This document shows positions 40,583-49,327 of a stretch of DNA of 64,000 nt, in pieces. The DNA is taken from positions 62,001 through 126,000 of the forward strand of contig NZ_BOPO01000113.1 of assembly GCF_017312725.1 (NCBI RefSeq), written 5' to 3'. The DNA is from Actinocatenispora comari. GTDB lineage: Bacteria; Actinomycetota; Actinomycetes; Mycobacteriales; Micromonosporaceae. Each line of letters starts with the position of its first letter. Positions within the stretch are counted from its first letter, which is position 1. Under the pieces are notes generated by a model. That model was not told the origin of the DNA. It saw only the letters and a list, made by a program, of their open reading frames with translations, and searched no databases. The translations under genes were made by a program, and so were the position numbers.

Positions 40583-43027
40583 TCAGCGGGGGCCGGCGTC
40601 GAACCGCCACCAGTCCAGCAGCACGTCCGGGCTGGTGGCCCCGAACGACAGGGTGAGGATCTCCAGGTGATCGTCGGTCCAGGCGAGCGTGTAGCTGCCG
40701 GCGTGCCGGGCGCAGCCGAGCCGGCCCCGGGCTCCGTCGTTGCGGTACGGCGCGTCGCCGTGGAAGTCGGCCGGCGAGTCGGTGCAGCGCGGCCCGCTGA
40801 TCCCGACGTTCGCCGCGTACGCGGCGTTCATCGAGGCCGCGTCGTCGAACTGGTAGTAGAACACGATGCTGGTACCGCGGGTCGGGCCGCAGACCACCGC
40901 GGTCACCGTCGCGTCGCCCACGTTCGAGGTGATCTGGTCGTGCGGCGGGCGCATGCAGTCCACCCGGGACGCGGCCGGTACGTGCCGCAGCAGCGCGCGT
41001 TCGGCCGCGGTCGGGAACACCGGGTCGGCGTGCGCGTTCACCGCGGCGGCGATCTTCGCGGTCGGCGCGGCGAACCCGTAGTAGCCGCGCCACCAGCGGG
41101 CCAGCTCGCCGGGCTTGGTCCCGGTCGCGGTGGCGAGCAGGCGCAGCGGCTCGACGCTCCAGGTCAGCACGGGGGCGTCGTGCTCACCGCGGTGGCACAG
41201 CAACTGGCCGACCGGCACGCTGCGCAGGTCCAGCGACCGCACGCCGAGGAACCCGGGCGCCGCGCCGTCGCTGCAGTCGACGCCGCTGGGCGCCCGCACC
41301 GCCGTGGACCGGCGGTGCACCGCCGCGGTCAGCGCCGCGTCGCTGCCGAACTGGTAGTACGACACCGAGCTCGCGCCGTCGCCGGGCGGGTCGCAGGTGA
41401 CGGCGGCGGTGAGCCCGGGCAGGTCGTCGACGCTGCCGGCGGCGGCGCGGCGGCAGCCGGACAGCGCGACCAGGCCGGTCAGCGCGCGTTCCGCCGCGGT
41501 CGGGTAGGCGGCCAGCCGGACCCAGCCCGACCACGCCGCGCCGAGCGCACCGGCGTTGCCGCCGACGACCGTACCGACGGTGCGGGCATCGATGTCGGTC
41601 CAGGTCAGCGTCGTCTCCCCGTACCCGGTGGCGCACAGCACCCGACCGATGCCGGCGCCGGTGGCCGGGTAGCGGTGCTCGCCGTCGGTACCGGCGGGGC
41701 AGTCCCCGCTGCCGCTGGGCACCCGGGCCGCCCGGACCGCCGACCGGTAGGCGGCATCCAGCGCGGGCTTGCCGTCGTACAGCCCGAACCGGACCGTGCG
41801 GGTACCGGTGCGGCAGGTCAGCGCGGTGTCCGCGGCGGCGAACCGGCCGGTCGGCGCGGCGAGACGACAGTCGGCCCGCAGCGCGGTGGGGATCCGCGCC
41901 AGCGCGGCGCCGTCCGGGCGGTCACCGACCCGCGGCCCCAGCCCGTACCAGACGCCCAGGCCGGCCACGCCGACCAGCGCCACCGCGAGCAGCCCGGCGA
42001 CGACGCGATGGCGTCGCGCCAGCCGGCCGAGCCGGCGGACCGGGACCGAGCCACCGGCCCGGCGGACCGGGACCGAGCCACCGAGCCGGCGGACCGGGAC
42101 CGAGGCACCGAGCCGGCGCGCCGCGACCCGTCCACCGCGGGCGGCGCGGCCGGCGCCGCCCGGAACCGGCGGCCCGGCGGTGCCGGCCGCCGCCGCCCGC
42201 AACGCGGTGACGAACTCGCCGCAGCTCGGGTACCGCTGCGCCGGATCCCGCGCCATCGCCCGGGCCACGACCTCGTCCAGTCCCGGCGGCAGACCGGCGA
42301 CCCGCGCCGAGACGGGCGGTGGATCGGTGCTCAGCTGGCTGGCCCGGACCGCGTGCGTGTCGGACGACTCGAACGGCGGGGTGCCGGCCAGGCACGCGTA
42401 GACCACGGCACCGAGCGAGTACACGTCGCCGCGCCGGCCGGCGACCGGGTCCGGCGCGGAGAACCCGGGGGTGCCGAACGGCGCGCTGCCGGGCACGGTC
42501 AGCTGCTCGCCGGCGATCTTCGCGATGCCGAAGTCGCACAGGTAGGCATGGTCGGTGCCGCCGGCGAGCAGCACGTTGCGCGGCTTGACGTCCCGGTGCA
42601 CCACGCCCGCCTCGTGCGCGTAGTCCAGCGCGGAGGCCAGCTGGGCGGCCAGGTGCAGGGTGCGGTCCAGCCCGAGCGGGCCGTCGGTGTCCAGCCTGGT
42701 CTGCAGGTCCGGCCCACCCGGGCCGTCGCCCGGCACGTACGGCATGACGAGGTAGCCGGGGCGCTCGGTGGGACCGGCGTCGGCGAGCAGCGGGATGATG
42801 TTCGGGTGCGTCAGCCGGGCCGCCACCGCCACCTCGCGGGCGAACCGGGCCGGGTCGGCGCCGTCGGCCGGGATCTTCACCGCGACCAGCCGGTCGTGCA
42901 GACCGGTGTCGCGGGCCAGGTAGACCTCGCTCATCGCGGTCTGCGCCAGCCGCCGCACGATCCGGTACCGCGGGATCGCCCGGGCCACGTCGGCGGCGTC
43001 GGGGAACGGCGGAACGGTCGGATCCAC
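40583..43027 (-). CDS. Receptor-like Ser/Thr protein kinase (PknB type) with triple extracellular repeat
   Basis: About 814 residues. Kinase domain ~20-275: VAVKIP (Lys51), HRDVKPRNVLL, DFG in LCDFGIAK and APE-type FSAPD. The glycine loop is degenerate: after YRIVRRL comes AQTAMSEVYLARD, with none of the three expected glycines. A basic juxtamembrane region has a 9-residue repeat (GGSVPVRRL), then one TM (AGLLAVALVGVAGLGVWYGL). The outer part carries three ~130-residue repeats, each with conserved Cys and a YYQF or FGLYD plus LxWTD pattern. GTG 43027 sits 5 bases after AGGAGG; GTG 43030 is an alternative. Confidence 0.92.
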   Translation of the reverse strand: MDPTVPPFPDAADVARAIPRYRIVRRLAQTAMSEVYLARDTGLHDRLVAVKIPADGADPARFAREVAVAARLTHPNIIPLLADAGPTERPGYLVMPYVPGDGPGGPDLQTRLDTDGPLGLDRTLHLAAQLASALDYAHEAGVVHRDVKPRNVLLAGGTDHAYLCDFGIAKIAGEQLTVPGSAPFGTPGFSAPDPVAGRRGDVYSLGAVVYACLAGTPPFESSDTHAVRASQLSTDPPPVSARVAGLPPGLDEVVARAMARDPAQRYPSCGEFVTALRAAAAGTAGPPVPGGAGRAARGGRVAARRLGASVPVRRLGGSVPVRRAGGSVPVRRLGRLARRHRVVAGLLAVALVGVAGLGVWYGLGPRVGDRPDGAALARIPTALRADCRLAAPTGRFAAADTALTCRTGTRTVRFGLYDGKPALDAAYRSAVRAARVPSGSGDCPAGTDGEHRYPATGAGIGRVLCATGYGETTLTWTDIDARTVGTVVGGNAGALGAAWSGWVRLAAYPTAAERALTGLVALSGCRRAAAGSVDDLPGLTAAVTCDPPGDGASSVSYYQFGSDAALTAAVHRRSTAVRAPSGVDCSDGAAPGFLGVRSLDLRSVPVGQLLCHRGEHDAPVLTWSVEPLRLLATATGTKPGELARWWRGYYGFAAPTAKIAAAVNAHADPVFPTAAERALLRHVPAASRVDCMRPPHDQITSNVGDATVTAVVCGPTRGTSIVFYYQFDDAASMNAAYAANVGISGPRCTDSPADFHGDAPYRNDGARGRLGCARHAGSYTLAWTDDHLEILTLSFGATSPDVLLDWWRFDAGPR
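42029..42120. repeat. In-frame 27-bp repeat in the kinase gene
   Basis: GGCGGACCGGGACCG-type units recur every 27 bp (core at 42034, 42061, 42088, decayed at 42115). They encode the repeated nonapeptide SVPVRRLGG and variants just before the membrane helix. Confidence 0.85.
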
Positions 43028-43147
43028 CACAGCCTCCTGCCACCACCCACCGCACCGGCGCCGGCGGGACCCGCCGCGCCACCCTCATCGGTACCACGAA
43101 TTCAACCAGAACCGCCGCTTCGGGCGGCTCGCACCTCGGAGGTAGCA

Positions 43148-43630
43148 ATGCCCCGTCCGGTACTCCCCCTGCTGGTCGCGGCCGCCGTTGCGGTCTCGGT
43201 CGCCGGTTGCGGCGGCTCCGGCGACGACACCGCCACCGGCGCCGGCAGCCACCGGCCGGCCGCGCCGGCCGCCTCGGCCACGAGCCCCAGCGCGCCGAGC
43301 CCGAGTCCGAGCCGGACCGGCCCGACGCTGCCGGCCGCCGCCGACGGTACCGACATCCACGCCTGCTACGACGGGCGGTGCGAGGTCCGGGTCCGCGCGC
43401 CGCAGCGCATCCCGCTGTCGCCGAAGACCGGTTTCGCCAAGCTGACCGTCACCTCCATCACCGCGCAGGGCATGCGGGTCGACACGGTCGGCACCAACGG
43501 CAGCACCGGTCAGGCGACGGTGTCCGCGCAGGGCGGCGGGTACGCGATCGCCACCCTGAACGGGCTGGAGATCGCCACCCTCGGGGTGCTCGACGGCGTC
43601 GCGGTCATCCGCCTGTCCCCCGCCGGCTGA
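43148..43630 (+). CDS. Lipoprotein of unknown function
   Basis: 160 residues with GGAGG before the ATG. The N-terminus is a lipoprotein signal (PVLPLLVAAAVAVSVAGCGG) with Cys21 as the lipid anchor. A Ser/Pro/Ala-rich linker (residues ~30-60) leads to a ~95-residue outer domain with a Cys pair in HACYDGRCEVRV and beta-rich segments (FAKLTVTSITAQGMRVDTVG). It starts 120 bp from the divergent kinase gene, so a sensor-partner or shared-promoter link is possible but unproven. Confidence 0.82.
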   Translation: MPRPVLPLLVAAAVAVSVAGCGGSGDDTATGAGSHRPAAPAASATSPSAPSPSPSRTGPTLPAAADGTDIHACYDGRCEVRVRAPQRIPLSPKTGFAKLTVTSITAQGMRVDTVGTNGSTGQATVSAQGGGYAIATLNGLEIATLGVLDGVAVIRLSPAG

Positions 43631-43680
43631 GCCCGGCCGTACCGTCCCGAGCCGCCGGTCCGGCCCGGGTGCGGAGCGAC

Positions 43681-43708
43681 CGTCCCGGCCCGGACGCCGG
43701 CCGGGACG
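43681..43708. terminator. Hairpin between the convergent lipoprotein and GH76 genes
   Basis: 10-bp arms CGTCCCGGCC (43681-43690) and GGCCGGGACG (43699-43708) with an 8-base loop; likely bidirectional. Confidence 0.7.
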
Positions 43709-43714
43709 GGACGC

Positions 43715-45172
43715 TCAGGAGGCGGCGTTGAGCAGGTCGAGGGCGCTGTGCTGGCAGCCGTGGCCGGTGGGGCCGCGGCCGTCGCCGGCCCAGTGCGGGC
43801 CGTACAGATCCAGCGGGTCGCGGTCGTTCGCGTAGGCGGTGTCGGCCTGCCGGTGCAGGTAGCCGGCGTACGGGTGGTCGGACAGCACGGAGTCGAGCAG
43901 GCCGAGCCCCCGCACGTACGCACCCTTGAACGACGGCCCGTCGCCGGCGCAGCTGTCCGCCTCGTTCGGATCGCGCAGCGTGCCACCGGGGTTCAGCGTG
44001 GTGGAGCCGGTCGAGGCGTCGGCGAGGGTACGGGCGGTGTCCAGCACGGCGCCGTCGCCCGTGGCCCGGTACAGCTCCGCCAGCCCGCCGAGGATCACCC
44101 CCTGGTTGTACGTGTACGTCGGGTGCCCGTCGTTGTGGCAGCCACTGTCGAGCCCGTCGTTGACCAGGTGCGACGAGTTGATCATGCCGGTGCCCTGGAA
44201 CCAGGCCCACTCCTGTCGCGCCCGCGCCAGGTAGGTCGTGTCGCCGCCGATCCGGTTGTGCAGCGCGGCGTTGAGCTCCAGGTACAGCTCGTTGGCGATG
44301 GCGTTCTTGTAGCCGGTGTTGCCGGTGTTCCACAGCACGCCGCCGCCGCACAGGTCGGTCCAGTAGCGGGCCATGTCGTCGGCGTCGGCCCGCGCCGTGG
44401 TCAGGTAGCGGGCGTCGCCGGTCAGGTCGTACGCGTCCAGCCAGGCGAGGCCCCACCAGCCGGTGTCGTCCACGTAGTCGTTGGTGAAGTCGCCGCCCTG
44501 CGCGGTGCGGTTCTTGTCGTAGGTCGTCGAGATCGCGTACTCGTAGCTGGGCATGCCGCTGGTGCGCGCGTTGTCGATGATCGCGGTCAGCGCGTTGGCG
44601 GAGGTCCACCAGCCGTTGCCGCCGAACAGCCCGGTGTCCCGGTCGTACATCATCATCAGGCCGGTGGCCGCCGCGGTGCTGCGGCTCCACGCGTTCCAGG
44701 TCGACCGGGCCCAGGGGGTGCAGGCGATCGCGGTCGAGCCGGCGGCCTGGCCGCAGGCGCGCAGCGCGCCGACCCCGGCGTCGTTCCAGTCGTCCACGTT
44801 GTACATCAGGGTGCGCCAGCCGCTCGAACCGCTCGGCGTGGACGTGTCGCCGAGCTTGCTGCCGGTCGACCAGCTCTGCCCGCCGTCGTACGAGCGGTCC
44901 AGCCACACCTCGTCGCCGCCGGTGCCGCCGTCGATCGACGCCCAGCCCATCGCGTCGGTGTCGTCGACGTGCAGCCGGATCGTCCGGCCCGACAGGCTGG
45001 CCTGCACCGGTACCCGCTCCGCCGGCGCGAGCGCCGGATCCCTTCCGTCGCAGTAGGTGTTGCACACCGACTGGTTCGCGGCCGCCGCCGGCCCGGCCGC
45101 CGGTACCAGCACCAGCGCCGCACCGCAGACCACCGCCGCCCCGGCCCGACACCACATCCGACGCAGGTTCAT
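43715..45172 (-). CDS. Secreted GH76 alpha-1,6-mannanase-like glycosidase
   Basis: 485 residues from ATG 45172 with GGGAGG upstream. Signal peptide: RRMWCRAGAAVVCGAALVLV then PAAGPAAAANQ. An N-terminal ~100-residue Cys/Trp-rich portion (VCNTYCDGRDPAL, WLDRSYDGGQSWS) precedes the GH76 (alpha/alpha)6 domain: GLMMMYDRDTGLFGGNGWW, NDYVDDTGWWGLAWLDAYDL with the adjacent catalytic Asp pair, and YTYNQGVILGGLAELYRATG. GH76 enzymes cut alpha-1,6-mannan (fungal or actinobacterial lipomannan backbones). It is extracellular. Confidence 0.92.
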   Translation of the reverse strand: MNLRRMWCRAGAAVVCGAALVLVPAAGPAAAANQSVCNTYCDGRDPALAPAERVPVQASLSGRTIRLHVDDTDAMGWASIDGGTGGDEVWLDRSYDGGQSWSTGSKLGDTSTPSGSSGWRTLMYNVDDWNDAGVGALRACGQAAGSTAIACTPWARSTWNAWSRSTAAATGLMMMYDRDTGLFGGNGWWTSANALTAIIDNARTSGMPSYEYAISTTYDKNRTAQGGDFTNDYVDDTGWWGLAWLDAYDLTGDARYLTTARADADDMARYWTDLCGGGVLWNTGNTGYKNAIANELYLELNAALHNRIGGDTTYLARARQEWAWFQGTGMINSSHLVNDGLDSGCHNDGHPTYTYNQGVILGGLAELYRATGDGAVLDTARTLADASTGSTTLNPGGTLRDPNEADSCAGDGPSFKGAYVRGLGLLDSVLSDHPYAGYLHRQADTAYANDRDPLDLYGPHWAGDGRGPTGHGCQHSALDLLNAAS

Positions 45173-45380
45173 CGCGACCTCCCGTACCGTCGCCGCCGGG
45201 TGAGGGGGCCCGGCGTCTCGTATCGGCCAGTCTGCCCCGAATTCGGCGCGGGCCAAGGTTCGAGGACGGTAAAGCGTGGCTCGACTCGGCCACGAGCGCG
45301 GCGCGGCGCTTGACCCGGATATCCGCCGAGAGTTTGCTGACGGCGTCTGTTCGGTTCCCGTGCCCTCAAGGAGGCACCGT

Positions 45381-47366
45381 ATGGGAAGAACCGTGCGGCC
45401 CGGGCGGCTGATCGTCGGCTCGCTCGTCGCCACCACCGCCCTCGGGCTCACCGTCCTGTCCGCCCCGGCCTTCGCCGGCGGCCGGCACCAGATCGCCGAC
45501 AGCACCCCCCGGTGGCTGCCGCACGCGCACGCCGTCGGCGACACCGCCGCGGCCAGCCGGGTCGACTTCGGCGTCCTGCTGCACATGCGCGACCACACCG
45601 GCGCCGTCGACACGCTGCGCGACGTGTCCGACCCGACCAGCGCGCACTACGGCGACTGGTTGTCCTCGGCGCGGTTCCGCTCCCGGTACGCGCCGGCCGC
45701 CGCCGACGTGTCCGCGGTGCGCAGCTGGCTGTCCGGGCAGGGGTTCCGGGTCGGTGACTCGCTCGGCGGCGGCATGTACGTCGAGGCCAGCGGTACCGCG
45801 AAGCAGGTCGAGCACGCGTTCGCGACCACCCTCAAGACCTACTCGTACCGCGGGATGAAGGTGCGCTCCAACGACGGCGCGCTGTCGTTCCCGGCCGGTA
45901 CCCCGGCGCAGGTCACCCGCTCGGTGGCCGGCGTGCTCGGCGTCGACCAGGGCTCCCAGCTGCACAAGCCGGCGGACGAGGCGCCCGGCCCGCCGACCGG
46001 CTCGCGCTACGGCGTGAACGTCAAGCCCTGCTCGGCCTACTTCGGTCAGCAGACCGCGACCGACAAGCCGGCCGCGTACGGGAAGAAGCAGCCGTACGCG
46101 TCCTGCGGCTACGGGCCCCAGCAGTTGCAGTCCGCGTACGGGGAGAGCGCGCTGCTGCGCGCCGGCATCACCGGCCGCGGGGTCACCGTGGCGATCACCG
46201 ACGCGTACGCGGCGCCGACCATCTACGCCGACGCCCAGCAGTACAACAGGGTGCACCACCAGCCCGGGTTCCGGCCCGGCCAGTTCCGGCAGATCACGCC
46301 GGGGCCGGACGGCTACGACATGATCGACGAGTGCGGCGGCAACGGCTGGTACGGCGAGGAGACCCTCGACGTCGAGGCGGTGCACGCGATGGCGCCCGGC
46401 GCGAACATCGTGTACGTCGGCGCCAAGGACTGCTCGTCCGGGCTGGACGACGCGTGGGCGAAGACGATCGACGACCACGTCGCCGACGTCGTCACCAACT
46501 CGTGGACCGACGGTACCGACGACGTGTCGGTGCTCGGCCAGGACTACGTCGACTTCTACGACCAGTTCTCGCTGGAGGCGGCGCTGACCGGGATCACCGT
46601 CAACTTCTCCTCCGGTGACGACGGCGACCACACGGCCGGCGGTACCGACCTGGGCGCGAAGACGGTGGAGTTCCCGGCCGACGAGCCGTACGTGACCGCC
46701 GTCGGCGGCACCAGCATCGGCATCGACGCGCACGGCCGACGCGTCTTCGAGCACGGCTGGCAGACCTCGTACGCCGACCTCGCGGACGGTTCCTGGGGCG
46801 CGCTGCCCGGGCCGTACTCCTCCGGCGGTGGCGGCGGCACCAGCGTGCTGTTCGACCAGCCGTTCTACCAGCAGGGACGGGTGCCCGGCTCGATCTCGCA
46901 GACCAACGGCGGCGCGCCGATGCGCGCGGTGCCGGACATCTCGATGGTGGGCGACCCGAACACCGGCATGGTGGTCGGCGAGACGCAGGTGTTCCCGGAC
47001 GGCACCTACTTCGACCAGTACCGGATCGGCGGTACCAGCCTGTCCTCGCCGCTGCTCGCCGGCGTGGTCGCGATGGCCGACCAGCTGACGCACCGCTCCC
47101 TCGGGTTCGTCAACCCGGCCTACTACCGGCTGCTGCGCACGCCGGCGCTCTACGACGTGACCGCGCCGCGCGCCCCGCTCGCCGAGGTGCGCACCAACCT
47201 GGTCAACGGCGTGGACGCCACCGACGGCAAGAGCTACCAGCTGCAGACGATCGACGTGCAGACCAGCACCATCCACAGCACCCCCGGGTACGACGCCGAG
47301 ACCGGTGTCGGTACCCCGCGTGGCCCGCTGTTCTTCGCCGGCCTCGCCGTCACCTCGCACCACTGA
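45381..47366 (+). CDS. Secreted S53 (sedolisin/kumamolisin) peptidase
   Basis: 661 residues, CAAGGAGG site before the ATG. Signal peptide (IVGSLVATTALGLTVLSAPA), then a pro-kumamolisin domain (~55-205: DPTSAHYGDWLSSARFRSRY, GTAKQVEHAFATTLKTY). The catalytic domain has EETLDVEAVHAMAPGANIVY (Glu and Asp of the Ser-Glu-Asp triad), SSGDDGDHT (oxyanion Asp), and GGTSLSSPLLAGVVA (nucleophile Ser). S53 enzymes are acid serine-carboxyl proteases released after pro-domain cleavage. It is divergent from GH76; a strong hairpin follows. Confidence 0.95.
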   Translation: MGRTVRPGRLIVGSLVATTALGLTVLSAPAFAGGRHQIADSTPRWLPHAHAVGDTAAASRVDFGVLLHMRDHTGAVDTLRDVSDPTSAHYGDWLSSARFRSRYAPAAADVSAVRSWLSGQGFRVGDSLGGGMYVEASGTAKQVEHAFATTLKTYSYRGMKVRSNDGALSFPAGTPAQVTRSVAGVLGVDQGSQLHKPADEAPGPPTGSRYGVNVKPCSAYFGQQTATDKPAAYGKKQPYASCGYGPQQLQSAYGESALLRAGITGRGVTVAITDAYAAPTIYADAQQYNRVHHQPGFRPGQFRQITPGPDGYDMIDECGGNGWYGEETLDVEAVHAMAPGANIVYVGAKDCSSGLDDAWAKTIDDHVADVVTNSWTDGTDDVSVLGQDYVDFYDQFSLEAALTGITVNFSSGDDGDHTAGGTDLGAKTVEFPADEPYVTAVGGTSIGIDAHGRRVFEHGWQTSYADLADGSWGALPGPYSSGGGGGTSVLFDQPFYQQGRVPGSISQTNGGAPMRAVPDISMVGDPNTGMVVGETQVFPDGTYFDQYRIGGTSLSSPLLAGVVAMADQLTHRSLGFVNPAYYRLLRTPALYDVTAPRAPLAEVRTNLVNGVDATDGKSYQLQTIDVQTSTIHSTPGYDAETGVGTPRGPLFFAGLAVTSHH

Positions 47367-47373
47367 CCGGGTT

Positions 47374-47401
47374 CCGGGTGGCCGTCCCGGCGGCCACCCG
47401 G
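47374..47401. terminator. 11-bp hairpin after the S53 gene
   Basis: Arms 47374-47384 and 47391-47401 (CCGGGTGGCCG type) with a 6-base loop, 8 bases after the stop. Confidence 0.75.
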
Positions 47402-47540
47402 ATCACCGGTGACCGGGTGCCCGGTCCGCCCGTTCCGATGGGCACCCGCCTGCCGATTCGGGGATCGCTACGCTCGGAGCAGGCAGCCGGGCAGCCGGCG
47501 CGGAGCGCGCCGCCGGGCCGGCCGAGGGGGTGAGCGACCG

Positions 47541-47972
47541 GTGCGGTTGTGGTCGCTGCATCCGCGCTACCTGGACCGGCAGGGCCTGGTCGCCTGCTGG
47601 CGGGAGGCGCTGCTCGCGCAGCGGGTCCTGGTGCGTCCCGGCCGCGGCTACACCAACCACCCGCAGCTGCACCGGTTCCGGGCCCAGCCCGAGCCGGTGG
47701 CGGCGATCGGCCGGTACCTGGCCGGGCTCGCCGACGAGGCGGACCAGCGCGGCTACCGCTTCGACCGGGGCCGGATCGAGCAGCGCCCCGGCACCGTGGC
47801 ACGGATCCCGGTGACCCGCGGCCAGCTCGACCACGAGCGCCGGCACCTCGCCGCCAAGCTCGCCGACCGCAACCCGGACCGGGCCGTACTGCTGCCGGCG
47901 GTGCCGTCGCCGCACCCGTCGTTCGTGGTGGTGGCCGGCCCGGTCGAGGACTGGGAACGCACCCCGCGGTAG
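47541..47972 (+). CDS. Pyrimidine-dimer DNA glycosylase/endonuclease V-like protein
   Basis: 143 residues from GTG 47541 (VRLWSLHPRYLDRQGLVACW), which is the conserved N-terminus of the family and directly follows a purine-rich GAGGGGGTGAG. Further matches: REALLAQRVLV, GYTNHPQLHRF and YLAGLADEADQRGYRFDRGR. The T4 enzyme uses its N-terminal Thr amine and a Glu; here the match is to the broader bacterial family, so dimer repair is inferred rather than shown. The C-terminus ends near PVEDWERTPR. Confidence 0.82.
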   Translation: MRLWSLHPRYLDRQGLVACWREALLAQRVLVRPGRGYTNHPQLHRFRAQPEPVAAIGRYLAGLADEADQRGYRFDRGRIEQRPGTVARIPVTRGQLDHERRHLAAKLADRNPDRAVLLPAVPSPHPSFVVVAGPVEDWERTPR

Positions 47973-48012
47973 CACCGGCGGCCCGTGCGGACGCGCCGTA
48001 GGATCGGCGGCG

Positions 48013-49269
48013 ATGGAGGATCCTTCGCCGTTCACCGAGACCACCGGTACCGCGCGGTTCGCCGCGTACCGCGAGCTGACGGCCGCCGGGCCGGTGCGCC
48101 AGGTGACGCTGTTCACCGGCGTCCGCGTCTGGGTCGTCGCCGGGTACGACGAGGCCCGCGCGCTGCTCACCCACCCCGGCGTGGTCAGATCCACCGACGA
48201 GGTGCCGCACCGCGACGTGCTGCCCGCCGAGCTGGCCGCCGCGATGAACACGCATCTGTTGTCCGCCAACCCACCCGAGCACACCCGGCTGCGGGCGCTG
48301 GTGTCGGCCGGCTTCACCCGCCGCCGCGTCGCGGAACTGGAACCGCGCATCACCCGGTTGGCCGGCGGGTTCGCCGACGCGATGGCCGCCGCGGCCACCG
48401 GCCCGGACAGCGCCCCCGGCACCGGGAGCGCGCCTCCCGGCGGCACCGCGGAGTCCAGCGCGCCGGTCGATCTGGTCGCCCGGTACGCCAATCCGTTGCC
48501 GGTGGCGGTGATCGCCGAGCTGGTCGGGGTGCCGGCGACCGACCGGGACGCGTTCCGGCACTGGTCCTCGATCGTCAGCTACGGCGCCGTGTACCCGGCC
48601 GACGTCTGGGTCGGTGCGACCCGGGAGATGGTCGACTACCTGCGCGGGCTGATCGCCGCGAAGCAGGCACGGCCGGCCGACGACCTGCTGTCCGCACTGC
48701 TCGCGGTGCGCGCCGAGAGCGGCGACCGGCTGTCGGTGGACGAGCTGACCTCGATGGTGTTCCTGCTGCTCGCCGCCGGGCACGAGACGACCGCGCACCT
48801 GATCGGGACCGCGACCTACCGGCTGCTCACCGCCCCGGACCGGCTCGCCCTGCTGCGCGCCGAGCCGGACCGGCTGCCCGGCGCGATCGAGGAACTGCTG
48901 CGCCTGGACGGCCCGGTGCAGTCCACGATCCCGGCCTGGACCACCACCGAGGTACGGCTGGGCGAGGTCACCATCCCGGCCGGGCAGGTGGTGCTGGCCG
49001 CGGTGCTCGCGGCCAACCGCGACCCGCGCCGCTACGCCGAACCCGACCGGCTCGACCTGGACCGGCCGCCGGCCCAGCACCTCGCGTTCGGGCACGGCAT
49101 CCATCACTGCCTCGGCGCGCCGCTGGCCCGGCTGGAGGCCCGGATCGCGCTGCGTACCCTGCTCGACCGGTTCCCGCGGCTGCGGCTGGCCGACCCCGAC
49201 ACCGAGCCGGAGCGCCATCCCGCTCTGCTGTTCAACGGCCTGCGGGCGCTCCCGGTCCGGCTGCACTGA
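48013..49269 (+). CDS. Cytochrome P450
   Basis: 418 residues. I-helix AAGHETTAHLIG (acid-alcohol pair), a K-helix AIEELLRLDGPVQST keeping E-x-x-R, and the heme loop HLAFGHGIHHCLGAPLARLE with the proximal Cys. A low-complexity Gly/Pro/Ser insertion (GPDSAPGTGSAPPGGTAESS) sits before helix F. This is a typical actinobacterial soluble P450 needing ferredoxin partners; none is adjacent. Its substrate could be a natural product or xenobiotic. Confidence 0.93.
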   Translation: MEDPSPFTETTGTARFAAYRELTAAGPVRQVTLFTGVRVWVVAGYDEARALLTHPGVVRSTDEVPHRDVLPAELAAAMNTHLLSANPPEHTRLRALVSAGFTRRRVAELEPRITRLAGGFADAMAAAATGPDSAPGTGSAPPGGTAESSAPVDLVARYANPLPVAVIAELVGVPATDRDAFRHWSSIVSYGAVYPADVWVGATREMVDYLRGLIAAKQARPADDLLSALLAVRAESGDRLSVDELTSMVFLLLAAGHETTAHLIGTATYRLLTAPDRLALLRAEPDRLPGAIEELLRLDGPVQSTIPAWTTTEVRLGEVTIPAGQVVLAAVLAANRDPRRYAEPDRLDLDRPPAQHLAFGHGIHHCLGAPLARLEARIALRTLLDRFPRLRLADPDTEPERHPALLFNGLRALPVRLH

Positions 49270-49327
49270 CTCACCGCCCCGACGAGAGCGCCGTTCCGCC
49301 GCTGGCGAGGGGCGGTTCGGGCGGCGG

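Noticed and set aside
41000-43000. Long plus-strand frame opposite the receptor kinase
   Set aside because: Composition is a shadow of the kinase gene; only its final part, from 43148, is a real lipoprotein.
48001-49000. Apparent excess of GTAC tetranucleotides
   Set aside because: A rough look showed GATC at least as frequent; Tyr codons and codon pairs explain it, and no count beyond this was made.
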